64,000 bases of DNA from AC-32 sp963716865 (lineage in GTDB: Bacteria > Actinomycetota > Thermoleophilia > Gaiellales > Gaiellaceae), in assembly GCA_963716865.1 (NCBI GenBank), contig CAVQUF010000005.1, positions 124,001 through 188,000 on the forward strand, in the 5' to 3' direction. The notes under the pieces are model-generated. The model searched no databases. It was not told the origin of the DNA and saw only the letters and a list, made by a program, of their open reading frames with translations. Positions within the stretch are counted from its first letter, which is position 1. Every line of letters starts with the position of its first letter. The position numbers and the translations under genes are program-made. Of the stretch, positions 16,094 through 25,434 are shown in pieces.

Positions 16094-17398
16094 TGCTCTT
16101 CGGCAAGAACAAGTCCAAGGACGACCTCGTGGTGCGCGGCGCGCGCGTCGTCGACCCGGTCGAGGGAATCGACTCGGTCTGCGACGTGCGCGTCGACGCC
16201 GGCACGATCGCGCAGCTCGGAACGAGCCTCGACGCGAACGAGCACCGCGTGGTCGACGGCGCAGGGCTGGTCCTGGCACCGGCCTTCGTCGACCCGCACG
16301 TTCACCTGCGCGTTCCCGGCCGCGAGGACGAGGAGACGATCGCCTCGGGAACCGCAGCCGCCGCAGCAGGCGGCTACTGCGCGATCCTCGCGATGCCGAA
16401 CACCGATCCGGTCGTCGACTCGGCCGCCGTGCTCGGCTCGCTGATCGAGGACGCGCAGACCCAGGCAGAGATCCCGGTCGGCTTCCTCGCCGCGATCACA
16501 CGCGGCCAGGAGGGCGCCGAGCTCACGGAGATGGCCGAGCTCGCCGACCACGGCGCGGTCGGCTTCAGCGACGACGGGTGGCCGGTGGTCGCGCCCGGAC
16601 TGATGCGCCGCGCACTCCAGTACCACGGCATCACCGGCCGGCGGCTCGCGCTCCACTGCGAGGAGCCGACGCTCTCGCGCGGGGGCCAGATGCACGAGGG
16701 CGCGGTCTCCGCCGAGCTCGGCTTCGCCGGCTATCCGTCGGTCGCGGAGAGCGTGATGGTCGAGCGCGACCTGTCGCTGGCGGCTTTCGAGGGCCAGCCG
16801 CTGCACCTGCTCCACCTCTCGGCGCGGGAATCGGTCGAGGCCCTCGCGCGCGCGCAGGACGCCGGGGTCGCGGCAGCTAGCGCTGAAGTCACACCGCACC
16901 ATCTCTGCCTGACGGACGAGGCGGTCCGCTCGCTCGACCCGAACGTGAAGATGAACCCGCCCCTGCGGAGCGCCGACGACCGCACTGCGCTGATCGACGG
17001 CCTGCGCGACGGCACGATCGGCTCGGTCGCGACCGACCACGCGCCGCACGCGCGCCACGAGAAGGACGTGCCGTTCGAGGCGGCGCCGTTCGGGGTGACC
17101 GGCCTGGAGACGGCATTCGCGGCTCTCTACACCGGCCTCGTCGACCCGGGTCTCGCTCTCGCTCGAGACGCTGCTCGAGCGGATGTCGGCAGGCCCTGCG
17201 CGGGCATACGGCCTCGAGGTTCCGCGGATCGCGGTCGGGGCGCCGGCGAACCTCGTCCTCCTCGACACCGCCGCCACCTGGAAGGTGGACGAGGGCGGAT
17301 TCCGCTCGCGCTCGGTCAACTCGTGGCTGCTCGGCCAGACGCTCAAGGGACAGGTCCGGATGACCGTCGCCGCCGGATCGGTGGTGCACGAGGGATGA
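16093..17398 (+). CDS. pyrC: Dihydroorotase, interrupted by an apparent one-base frameshift
   Basis: The enzyme closes carbamoyl aspartate to dihydroorotate. DPHVHLR supplies the first metal histidines, with LHLSA, TPHHLCL and TDHAPHARHEKD following. The frame changes at GGG 17148-17150: upstream reads ...YTGLVDPG, and the rest of the protein (VSLSLETLLERMSAGPARAY to the stop at 17398) is one frame over. An extra G in that run would restore a normal enzyme of about 435 residues. Without it the first frame runs into carA, giving a spurious 782-residue PyrC'-CarA fusion. The start is ATG 16093 or GTG 16090. Confidence 0.85.
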
Positions 17399-18438
17399 CG
17401 GGCTTCCTTGCGCTCGAGGACGGGACTGTCTTCCGCGGCGAGTCGGTCGGCGCGGAGGGCTTCGCGTTCGGAGAGGCCGTCTTCACGACCGCGATGACCG
17501 GCTACCAGGAGGTGGTTACCGACCCGAGCTACGCGGAGCAGATCGTCTGCTTCACGGCCCCGATGATCGGCAACTACGGCGTCGCGCCCGGGCGGTGCGA
17601 GTCGCCGCGCCCGCACGCACGCGCGGTCGTGATGCGCGAGGCCCGCGGGCCTGCCTGGACCGACTGGCTCCACGAGCACGGCGTGGTCGCGCTCTCCGGG
17701 ATCGACACGCGCTCGCTCGTGATCCACCTGCGCGCGTCCGGCGCGATGCGCTCGATCGCGGTGGCGGGCGAGGCCTCGGTCGAGGAGGCGCTGAGTGCCG
17801 TGCGGGAGCAACCGCCGATGGCCGGCCGCTCGCTCGCTGCGGCGGTCTCGGCCCGCGAAGCGTACGTCTTCAGCGACGCGGGCTCCGCCCGGATCGCCGT
17901 GATCGACTACGGCTGCAAGCGCTCGATCCTCGACCGGCTCGCGTGGGCGGGCGCGGCGGTCACCGTCTATCCGCACGACGCCGACCCCGACGAGCTCGCC
18001 CGCTTCGACGGGGTGCTGCTCTCGAACGGGCCCGGCGACCCGGCGCCGCTCTTCGAAGAGGTCGAGACCGTCCGCGCGCTGCTCGGGCGCGTTCCGCTGC
18101 TCGGGATCTGCCTCGGCCACCAGCTGCTCGCGCTCGCCGTCGGGCACGAGACGTTCAAGCTCCCGTTCGGGCACCGCGGCGCGAACCACCCGGTGCTCGA
18201 GAAGCGCACCGACCGCGTGCTCGTGACGAGCCAGAACCACGGCTTCGCCGTCGCGCCGTCGGCCGGTAAGGAGGCGACGCACGTCTCGCTCTACGACGGC
18301 ACCGTTGAAGGGCTCGACTTCCCCGACCTGCGCGCCAGCTCGGTGCAGTTCCACCCCGAGGCGCGGCCCGGCCCGCACGACGCCTGGCCGCTGCTCACGA
18401 GCTGGGTCGAGGGGGTGAGGCTTGCCCAGGCGGCGTGA
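17395..18438 (+). CDS. carA: Carbamoyl-phosphate synthase small (glutaminase) subunit
   Basis: The 347 residues comprise the N-terminal CarA domain (1-150) and a class I glutamine amidotransferase: nucleophile Cys239 in GICLGHQL and His320/Glu322 in VQFHPEA. It delivers ammonia from glutamine to CarB. ATG overlaps the pyrC stop in ATGA, which supports this as the true start even though the frame stays open far upstream because of the pyrC frameshift. Confidence 0.94.
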   Translation: MTGFLALEDGTVFRGESVGAEGFAFGEAVFTTAMTGYQEVVTDPSYAEQIVCFTAPMIGNYGVAPGRCESPRPHARAVVMREARGPAWTDWLHEHGVVALSGIDTRSLVIHLRASGAMRSIAVAGEASVEEALSAVREQPPMAGRSLAAAVSAREAYVFSDAGSARIAVIDYGCKRSILDRLAWAGAAVTVYPHDADPDELARFDGVLLSNGPGDPAPLFEEVETVRALLGRVPLLGICLGHQLLALAVGHETFKLPFGHRGANHPVLEKRTDRVLVTSQNHGFAVAPSAGKEATHVSLYDGTVEGLDFPDLRASSVQFHPEARPGPHDAWPLLTSWVEGVRLAQAA

Positions 18439-21400
18439 CCTCCGGTCGATCTGCCTGATCGGCTCGGGGCCGATCGTGATCGGCCAGGCCTGCGAGTTCG
18501 ACTACGCAGGCTGCCAGGCGTTGAAGGTGCTGCGGGAGGACGGCTTCCGCACGATCGTCGTCAACTCGAACCCGGCTACGATCATGACCGACCCCGGCTT
18601 CGCGGACCGCACGTACCTCGAGCCGCTCGATCTCGAGAGCGTGGCCGACGTCCTCGGCCGCGAGCGGCCGGACGCGCTCCTGCCGACGATGGGCGGTCAG
18701 ACCGGGCTCAACCTCGGGCTCGAGCTCGCCGAGTCGGGCGTCCTCGAGAGCCTCGGCGTCGAGCTGATCGGGGCACCGGCCGACGTGATCCGCCGCGCAG
18801 AGGACCGCGAGCGGTTCCGCGAGACCGTCCGCGAGGCCGGCCTCAAGGTTCCCGAGTCGCTCGTCGTCACGTCCCTGTCCGAGGCGCCGCGCGACCTCTC
18901 GTTTCCGGTCATCCTCCGGCCCGCCTTCACGCTCGGGGGGCACGGGGGCGGGACGGCGAGGTCGTGGAGCGAGTTCGAGGAGCTCCTCGACCGCGCGCTC
19001 AGGGAGAGCCCCGTGCGGCAGGTGCTCGTCGAGGAGAGCCTGGTCGGCTGGGACGAGTTCGAGCTCGAGGTGATCCGCGACCGCAGCGACAACGTGGTCG
19101 TCGTCTGCTCGATCGAGAACCTCGACCCGATGGGCGTCCACACCGGCGACTCGGTCACCGTCGCGCCGCAGATGACGCTTCCGGACGAGGCCTACCAGGA
19201 GCTGCGCGACGCGGCCGCGGCCGTGATCCGCGCGGTCGGCGTCGAGTGCGGCGGCTCGAATATCCAGTTCGCGCGCGACCGGGAGAGCGGGGAGGTGCGG
19301 GTGATCGAGATGAACCCGCGCGTCTCACGCTCCTCGGCGCTCGCCTCGAAGGCGACCGGGTATCCGATCGCGAAGGTCGCGGCGAAGCTGGCGGTCGGCT
19401 ACACGCTCGACGAGATCCCGAACGACCTCACCGGAACAACGCCTGCGAGCTTTGAGCCGACCCTCGACTACGTCGTCGTCAAGGTGCCTCGCTTCGCGTT
19501 CGAGAAGTTCCCGGGCGCGGACACGACTCTCGGCACCCAGATGAAGTCGGTCGGCGAGGCGATGGGGATCGGGCGCACGTTCACCGAGGCGCTGCTCAAG
19601 GCGATGCGCTCGCGTGAGCTCGACGGGGGCGCCGTCACGCCCTGGGCCTCGCTCGCTGAGCCGCCCGACGGGTTGCATCCGTGGTTCCGCGAAGAGATCG
19701 CGCGCATCCGGTCCGGCATGCGCCCGGGCGCTCATCTGGACGAGCTCGTCGCCGACGACTGGGTGCGGCTCAAGCGGCTCGGACTCTCGGATGCGGACGC
19801 GGCAGCGGCGTACGGCGTCGGCGAGGAGGCGGCGCGCGCGAAACGGCGGGCCTGCGGGGTCCGGCCGAGCTACCGACGCGTGGATTCCTGCGCGGCCGAG
19901 GTGGAGGCGGCCTCGAGCTACTACTACTCGACCTGGGGCGAGGCCGACGAGCGGCCACCGGATCTCTCCGCCGGGAAGCGGGTGGTGATCCTCGGCTCCG
20001 GCCCGAACCGGATCGGGCAGGGGATCGAGTTCGACTACTGCTGCGTCCACGCGGCGCAGAGCTTCCGCGCGCTCGGGTACGAGGCGGTGATGGTGAACTG
20101 CAACCCCGAGACCGTCTCGACCGACTACGACACGTCGGACAGGCTCTACTTCGAGCCGCTCGGCGTCGAGGAGGTGCTCGCGATCTGCGAGCGCGAGCGG
20201 CCGGAGGGCGTCGTGATCCAGTTCGGCGGCCAGACCCCTCTCAAGCTCGCGCGCGCGATCGAGGCGGCCGGCTTCCGCATCCTCGGAACGCCGTTCGAGG
20301 CGGTCGACCTCGCGGAGGACAGGGAACGGTTCGCGGCGCTCTGCGGCGAGCTCGGGCTCGAGGTTCCCGCCTGGGGGACGGCCGCGACCGCGAACGAGGC
20401 GGTCGAGGTCGCCGAGCGGGTCGGCTACCCGGTGCTCGTGCGGCCCTCGTACGTCCTCGGCGGGCGCAGCATGCGGATCTGCTACGAGGCCGAGGCCGTG
20501 CGCGAGGCAGCAACGCCACGCGTTTCAGGATCACTGCTGGTGGACCGCTTCCTCGAGAACGCGATCGAGCTCGACGTGGACGCGCTCTGCGACGGCCGGG
20601 AGACGTTCGTCGGCGCCGTGATGCAGCACGTCGAGGAGGCGGGGATCCACTCCGGCGACTCGAGCTGCGTCCTGCCCGCGCCGTCGCTCACCGAGGACGA
20701 GCACGAGCGCGTGGTCGAGCTCGTCCACCGGCTCGGGCCGGCGCTCGGCGTGATCGGGCTGCTGAACGTCCAGCTCGCGCTCGTCGACGGTGCCCTGTTC
20801 GTGATCGAGGCGAACCCGCGAGCCTCCCGCACCGTCCCCTTCGCGAGCAAGGCGACGGGCGTGAACCTCGTCCAGGCCGCGTGCCGCCTCGCCGCTGGCG
20901 CCACCCTGTCCGAGCTGGACCTGACCGAGGGACTGTCCCCGGGACAGGTCTCCGTGAAGGCAGCAGTGCTCCCGTTCACGCGCTTCCCCGGCGCCGATCC
21001 GGTGCTCGGGCCGGAGATGCGCTCGACCGGCGAGGTGATGGCGAGCGCGTCGGACCTGCCGACCGCCTTCGCCAAGGCCGAGCGGGCGGCGGGACGGCGG
21101 CTCCCGGCCCGCGGCACGGCGTTCCTGTCGGTCCGCGACGAGGACAAGGCGGCGGTCGTCCCGGTCGCCCAGGCGCTGGCCGCGCTCGACTTCAAGCTGC
21201 TCGCAACCGCCGGCACGGCGCGAACCCTCGCCGCCGCCGGGCTCGCGGTCGAGTACGTCCGCAAGGTCACCGAGGACGGCGGCGGCCCGAGCGTGGTCGA
21301 CCTGATCCGCCGCGCCCGCTGCGACCTCGTGGTCAACACGCCGCAGGGATCGGGCGCGCGGACGGACGGCTACCGGATCCGCGAGGCGGCGCTCGTCGCG

Positions 21401-21523
21401 CGCATCCCGTGCGTGACCACGATCTCCGGTGCCGCGGCCGCGGTGGAGGCGATCGCGCATGCGCGCGACGAGGTCGCGCTCAGCCTCCAGGAACGGATCG
21501 ATGCTCAGGCGCGAAGCGCGTAG
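18422..21523 (+). CDS. carB: Carbamoyl-phosphate synthase large subunit
   Basis: The 1033 residues show the duplicated ATP-grasp plan: GSGPIVIGQACEFDY and GSGPNRIGQGIEFDY open the two halves, each with NSNP/NCNP, MGGQTGLN/FGGQTPLK and EMNPR/EANPR motifs. The last 150 residues form the MGS-like regulatory domain, which in other CarB proteins binds UMP or ornithine. The TTG start lies 17 bases inside carA. With carA it makes carbamoyl phosphate for both pyrimidines and arginine. Confidence 0.95.
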   Translation: MPRRRDLRSICLIGSGPIVIGQACEFDYAGCQALKVLREDGFRTIVVNSNPATIMTDPGFADRTYLEPLDLESVADVLGRERPDALLPTMGGQTGLNLGLELAESGVLESLGVELIGAPADVIRRAEDRERFRETVREAGLKVPESLVVTSLSEAPRDLSFPVILRPAFTLGGHGGGTARSWSEFEELLDRALRESPVRQVLVEESLVGWDEFELEVIRDRSDNVVVVCSIENLDPMGVHTGDSVTVAPQMTLPDEAYQELRDAAAAVIRAVGVECGGSNIQFARDRESGEVRVIEMNPRVSRSSALASKATGYPIAKVAAKLAVGYTLDEIPNDLTGTTPASFEPTLDYVVVKVPRFAFEKFPGADTTLGTQMKSVGEAMGIGRTFTEALLKAMRSRELDGGAVTPWASLAEPPDGLHPWFREEIARIRSGMRPGAHLDELVADDWVRLKRLGLSDADAAAAYGVGEEAARAKRRACGVRPSYRRVDSCAAEVEAASSYYYSTWGEADERPPDLSAGKRVVILGSGPNRIGQGIEFDYCCVHAAQSFRALGYEAVMVNCNPETVSTDYDTSDRLYFEPLGVEEVLAICERERPEGVVIQFGGQTPLKLARAIEAAGFRILGTPFEAVDLAEDRERFAALCGELGLEVPAWGTAATANEAVEVAERVGYPVLVRPSYVLGGRSMRICYEAEAVREAATPRVSGSLLVDRFLENAIELDVDALCDGRETFVGAVMQHVEEAGIHSGDSSCVLPAPSLTEDEHERVVELVHRLGPALGVIGLLNVQLALVDGALFVIEANPRASRTVPFASKATGVNLVQAACRLAAGATLSELDLTEGLSPGQVSVKAAVLPFTRFPGADPVLGPEMRSTGEVMASASDLPTAFAKAERAAGRRLPARGTAFLSVRDEDKAAVVPVAQALAALDFKLLATAGTARTLAAAGLAVEYVRKVTEDGGGPSVVDLIRRARCDLVVNTPQGSGARTDGYRIREAALVARIPCVTTISGAAAAVEAIAHARDEVALSLQERIDAQARSA

Positions 21524-22166
21524 CGTCACCGCGACCGAAGCCGTCGGGCCGTACACGCTCCTCCGGGTCGACCGGGGCGGGCTCGAGCCGGGTGTCCCCG
21601 GCCAGTTCTTCATGCTCGAGGCACCGGGCCGGCTGCTGCCGCGGCCGATGAGCCTGTGCGTCGCGCCGCGGGGCGAGCTCGGGTTCCTGATCGACCCGAT
21701 CGGCCCCGGCACGCGGGCGCTCTGCTCCCTCTCGCCGGGCGACCGGCTGGCGATTCTCGGGCCGCTCGGGAACGGGTTCCGGCTCGACGTCGAGCGCCCG
21801 CTGCTCGTCGGCGGCGGGATCGGCGTCGCGCCCTTCCCGTACCTCTCCGCGAGGCTCGGGAGTCCACCCGCGGTGCTCGGCTTCCGGAGCTCCTGGCACG
21901 CGGAGGCCGCAGAGCTCGTCCCGAACGCCGAGGTCGTAATCGAGCCGGTGCTGGTGACGGACGTGCTGCCGCCGAGCCACGACGTTCTCGCCTGCGGGCC
22001 GGAGCCGATGCTCGAGGCCGTCCGGCGGCTGACGCCTCATGCCCAGCTGGCCTGGGAGGCGCCCATGGCCTGCGGCTTCGGCGCCTGCTACGGCTGCGCG
22101 GTCGAGATCGACGGCGAGCTCAAGCGCCTGTGCGTGGAAGGACCGGTGCTCGGTGCGGCTGCTTAA
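21501..22166 (+). CDS. pyrK: Dihydroorotate dehydrogenase electron-transfer subunit
   Basis: The 221 residues comprise a FAD domain (RPMSLCVA), an NAD domain (VGGGIGVAPF, LACGPEPML) and a C-terminal 2Fe-2S site with Cys191, Cys196, Cys199 and Cys211. PyrK passes electrons from the PyrD FMN to NAD+, defining a class 1B dihydroorotate dehydrogenase. The ATG lies 23 bases inside carB; the 3' end overlaps pyrD by 14 bases. Confidence 0.92.
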   Translation: MLRREARSVTATEAVGPYTLLRVDRGGLEPGVPGQFFMLEAPGRLLPRPMSLCVAPRGELGFLIDPIGPGTRALCSLSPGDRLAILGPLGNGFRLDVERPLLVGGGIGVAPFPYLSARLGSPPAVLGFRSSWHAEAAELVPNAEVVIEPVLVTDVLPPSHDVLACGPEPMLEAVRRLTPHAQLAWEAPMACGFGACYGCAVEIDGELKRLCVEGPVLGAAA

Positions 22167-23040
22167 CGCCAGCGGCTGCCTCGACGCGCTCGCGGCGCCA
22201 GAGGTTGCGCGAGAGCTCGACGCCTTCGTCACCAAGACCGTCACGCCGCTGCCGCGCGAGGGCAACGCACCGGTCCGCATCGCCGAGACGGACGTCGGGA
22301 TGCTGAACGCGATCGGCCTCGCCAACCCCGGGATCGAGCGCTTCCTCTCCGACCACCTACCGCGGCTCGCGGAGCTCGGCCTCCCGCTCTGGGTGTCGGT
22401 CGGAGGCTTCGAGGCGACTCACTTCGCCGAGCTCTGCGCGAGGCTCGACGACCGCCGCGAGGTCGACGTGATCGAGCTGAACCTCTCCTGTCCCAACGTG
22501 GACGAGGTGCCGGAGAGCGTCGCCGAGACCGTCGCGCTCGCCCGTGCGGCGACGACCAAGCCGCTCTACGCCAAGCTCTCGCCCGCCGCGACGGACGTCT
22601 CCGACACCGCACGGGCCGCGGAGGCCTCCGGAGCCGACGGGCTCAGCCTCGTGAACACGATCAAGGGCCTCGGCCTGGACGAGCGAACGCTGCGCCCGGT
22701 GCTGGCGCGGGGGGTGGGCGGCCTGTCCGGTCCGGCCCTGCGCCCGATCGCGCTCGCGGCGGTCTACGCGTGCCGTCGCGCGACGAAGCTGCCAATCGTC
22801 GGCATGGGCGGAGTCGCCACCGGACGCGACGTGCTCGAGCTTCTCGCGGCCGGCGCGAACGACGTCGCGCTCGGGACGATCCTCTTCGCCGATCCCGACG
22901 CGGCTGCCCGGATCCGGACCGAGCTGGAGGTCGAGCTCGCTGCGCACGGCGTTGTCGACCCCGACGACGCCGTGGCCCTCGCCCATAAAGGTCCCCGCGT
23001 CGCCGTTCGCACGGCGAGCGACGCTTCGCTTCCTAGCTGA
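22153..23040 (+). CDS. pyrD: Dihydroorotate dehydrogenase class 1B catalytic subunit
   Basis: A GTG start gives 295 residues with the FMN barrel signatures: VGMLNAIGLANPG near the N-terminus, ELNLSCPNV with the catalytic Cys113, LVNTIKGLGLD, and GMGGVATGRDVLELLAAGA followed by LGTILF. It forms a heterotetramer with PyrK and oxidises dihydroorotate to orotate in the cytoplasm. It is the last gene of the operon. pyrF and pyrE, needed to finish UMP synthesis, are not in the window. Confidence 0.93.
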   Translation: MRLLNASGCLDALAAPEVARELDAFVTKTVTPLPREGNAPVRIAETDVGMLNAIGLANPGIERFLSDHLPRLAELGLPLWVSVGGFEATHFAELCARLDDRREVDVIELNLSCPNVDEVPESVAETVALARAATTKPLYAKLSPAATDVSDTARAAEASGADGLSLVNTIKGLGLDERTLRPVLARGVGGLSGPALRPIALAAVYACRRATKLPIVGMGGVATGRDVLELLAAGANDVALGTILFADPDAAARIRTELEVELAAHGVVDPDDAVALAHKGPRVAVRTASDASLPS

Positions 23041-23073
23041 GGATGCCCGTAAGTCAAGATTAGGATGCTCGCG

Positions 23074-25335
23074 ATGGGTTCGCCGAGCGACCGGGGGATC
23101 GCGGCTCCGATGAAGGAAACGGAGTCTCCCACTTTCCCAGCAATGCCCGACGACGGTGGGCGACGGGGTATGGATGTGTTGGCCTGGGCGCTCCCCAGCG
23201 TCGCCGCTGCTGCATCGGGGCTCGCGCTCGCAACCGGCATTGTGTGGCTCGGCGTCGTCGCCGGCGTCCTGCTCATCTGGTGCCTCGGGGTCGGCATGTG
23301 GCAAGGCCCGTTGCCGCAAGCGCCGCTCGATGCTGCCGTGATACCCATGGCCTTCGGGCTCGCGGTCGTCGGGCTTGTAGCACTCGTGCTAGCCGACCTC
23401 GACCTGTTTCATCCTGCCGCCGTTTGGGTGCTCGTGGCCGGCGGCGCAATCGCGCTGGGGGCGGCACGCGCGCGCCGCCGCCATGCCTTGCATCTCTCAC
23501 GCGGAGCTGGAGCCGCGCTGGCGGCGCTCGCGATCGTACCCGCCGCTGTCCCCGTAGCACCATGGGTCTACGCCGGCCGCGACCCCGGACTTTACGTCCT
23601 CGCCGCGGAGATGATCCACGATCGGGGAACGATGATCGCCCACGACCCGCTTGGTGCGCACCTACCGGCGGACCTTCGGGCTGAGCTCAACGCCTACCCC
23701 GGGAGTCGCTTTCAAGGCATATACCCTGTGGACGCCGACGGGGACAAGGTCGTGCCGCATGGCCTGCATCTGCTTCCAGCCACGATGGCAGCGGGCGCAT
23801 CGCTGAGCGGCGGGCTCGGGCTATGGATCGTTTGCCTGGGGGGCGTGCTGGTGGTGCTGAGCACTGCGCGGCTGGCGCAACTGCTCAGCCCGAGGCGATA
23901 TGCAACCGTTGCAGCCATAGTCGCGGGCACCCTCCTCGCCACCAACGCGGCGCTGATCTACTTTTCGCGGTTCCCGGTGGCCGAGACGCTCTCCGGAGGC
24001 TTGCTACTGGCGGGGTGCGCGGCAGTGGCGATCGCGTTGAAGAAGCGCTCGGCCGGCGCGGCCTTGGCAGCTGGAGTAATTCTCGGAGCGTCGCTGGCAG
24101 CGCGCATCGACGCGTATCCAGTGGTATTCGCAGTGGCGGTCGTTGCGGGATGGGCGTGGGCTGTCATGGGGGCACGAAGAGTCGCAGTGGCACTCGCGGT
24201 CGGGGCAGGCATACCAGCTCTGATCGCGGCTTTGCACGATCACTATGTCGCGTGGTACTACGCGACCGCACTCATTGGTTCGTACGTCGTCCACGGTCAC
24301 CGTTTGACCTTAAGGGCGGTGTTTGTCGCCACGGTCGGCATCGTTGTGCTGATCGGCCTGCTCTCGCTGGCAGTGGAGCGACTTCCCCGCTTGCGTGATT
24401 TCCTGAGTGCCGGGCCGGATTGGTTCGCGCCAGCTGCGGTCGGCGTGATCGGCGGGGCGCTTGCGAGTTGGCTGGTCGTACTCGACCTCGACAGCTCGAG
24501 CGAGAGCATCATCCTCATGCGCAGCTATCTGCAGTCGCCTGTCTTACTGGTTGGACTAGCTGGCGGCGTCGCGGTGGCAGTGACCGCGGCTCGCGAGAAA
24601 CGGCTCGCCGTGGTGATGGTCCCGCTCTTGCTGTTCACCGCGGCGATGATCGCCTACGGTCAGGAGCCGAAGGCGTTCCCAGACCAGTACTGGGTGGCGC
24701 GTCGCTTCCTGCCGGTTCAAATGCCTGTGATCACCGCGCTCGCCGGCGCCACCGTCGCAGTCCTGCTGGCACGGCTGTCGACTCGAGAAACTCGCCTCGT
24801 TGTGCTCACCGGCGTCCTCGCGGTCACGCTTGTGATCCTCGGCGTCTCTCTGAATGAAGCGAAACCGGCGTTGTCGGTGACCGAGTACAGCGGCCTCCCT
24901 CGGCAGCTTGACGCCTTCAATCGCAGGCTCGGCCCTCCTGCGACCCTCGTTCTCGCCGGACTCGGCGAGTACTCGCAATCGCGGATCGCTCCAGCGCTCT
25001 GGCTGCACTACGGGCGGCCGACCGTCAGCGTGCACCGTGCGGATCAGACGACGGCGTCGCAGACCGTGGACGTCGACCTACGCGAGCCTCGGCTTAGCCG
25101 CTGGATCTTAGGTGAGGCCCGTCGGCGCCCCGTAGTGCTCATGACGAGCCAGCTCGCGAAGCGGATCCCGATCGTGAATGCCAAACAGCTGGCGGTCCGT
25201 CTGAAGGCCACCCAGACCTTCGACTTTCGCCTCACTGAAAGGGTCATTGGCCGGCCGCCGAACAAGACAGTCCACGAACGCACCACGGTCGACGTCTGGC
25301 GCATTTACCCGGCGGCCAGACGCCAACACAAATGA
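23074..25335 (+). CDS. Polytopic membrane protein, GT-C-like glycosyltransferase
   Basis: About 753 residues. ATG 23074 is chosen because AGGA lies 8 bases upstream; ATG 23065 is also possible. The first 540 residues hold about twelve membrane helices, and the last 170 form a soluble domain. The loop after about the fifth helix has YAGRDPGLYVLAAEMIHD, resembling the catalytic Asp loop of GT-C (ArnT/PMT-like) enzymes that use polyprenyl-phosphate sugars. It would act on the outer face of the membrane. Base use differs from the neighbours: less extreme third-position GC and three TTA leucine codons, suggesting later acquisition. Function is inferred from fold only. Confidence 0.7.
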   Translation: MGSPSDRGIAAPMKETESPTFPAMPDDGGRRGMDVLAWALPSVAAAASGLALATGIVWLGVVAGVLLIWCLGVGMWQGPLPQAPLDAAVIPMAFGLAVVGLVALVLADLDLFHPAAVWVLVAGGAIALGAARARRRHALHLSRGAGAALAALAIVPAAVPVAPWVYAGRDPGLYVLAAEMIHDRGTMIAHDPLGAHLPADLRAELNAYPGSRFQGIYPVDADGDKVVPHGLHLLPATMAAGASLSGGLGLWIVCLGGVLVVLSTARLAQLLSPRRYATVAAIVAGTLLATNAALIYFSRFPVAETLSGGLLLAGCAAVAIALKKRSAGAALAAGVILGASLAARIDAYPVVFAVAVVAGWAWAVMGARRVAVALAVGAGIPALIAALHDHYVAWYYATALIGSYVVHGHRLTLRAVFVATVGIVVLIGLLSLAVERLPRLRDFLSAGPDWFAPAAVGVIGGALASWLVVLDLDSSSESIILMRSYLQSPVLLVGLAGGVAVAVTAAREKRLAVVMVPLLLFTAAMIAYGQEPKAFPDQYWVARRFLPVQMPVITALAGATVAVLLARLSTRETRLVVLTGVLAVTLVILGVSLNEAKPALSVTEYSGLPRQLDAFNRRLGPPATLVLAGLGEYSQSRIAPALWLHYGRPTVSVHRADQTTASQTVDVDLREPRLSRWILGEARRRPVVLMTSQLAKRIPIVNAKQLAVRLKATQTFDFRLTERVIGRPPNKTVHERTTVDVWRIYPAARRQHK

Positions 25336-25434
25336 ATCCCAACGCAGAGCCGCATCCTTGAGGCAACAACGGCAGGTGCCGCCGGAGACATGCGGGCGGA
25401 CTGGATTTCCAGCCGCGAGTGAGCGCTTGAGCCT

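Noticed and set aside
16090..18438. A single 782-residue PyrC-CarA fusion protein
   Set aside because: Residues between the two parts are Arg/Gly-rich frame-shifted sequence, while the true dihydroorotase C-terminus is encoded in another frame up to 17398 and carA has its own ATG in an ATGA overlap.
19681..21651. A 656-residue open frame inside carB
   Set aside because: Out-of-frame shadow of carB with extreme Arg content and no recognisable domain.
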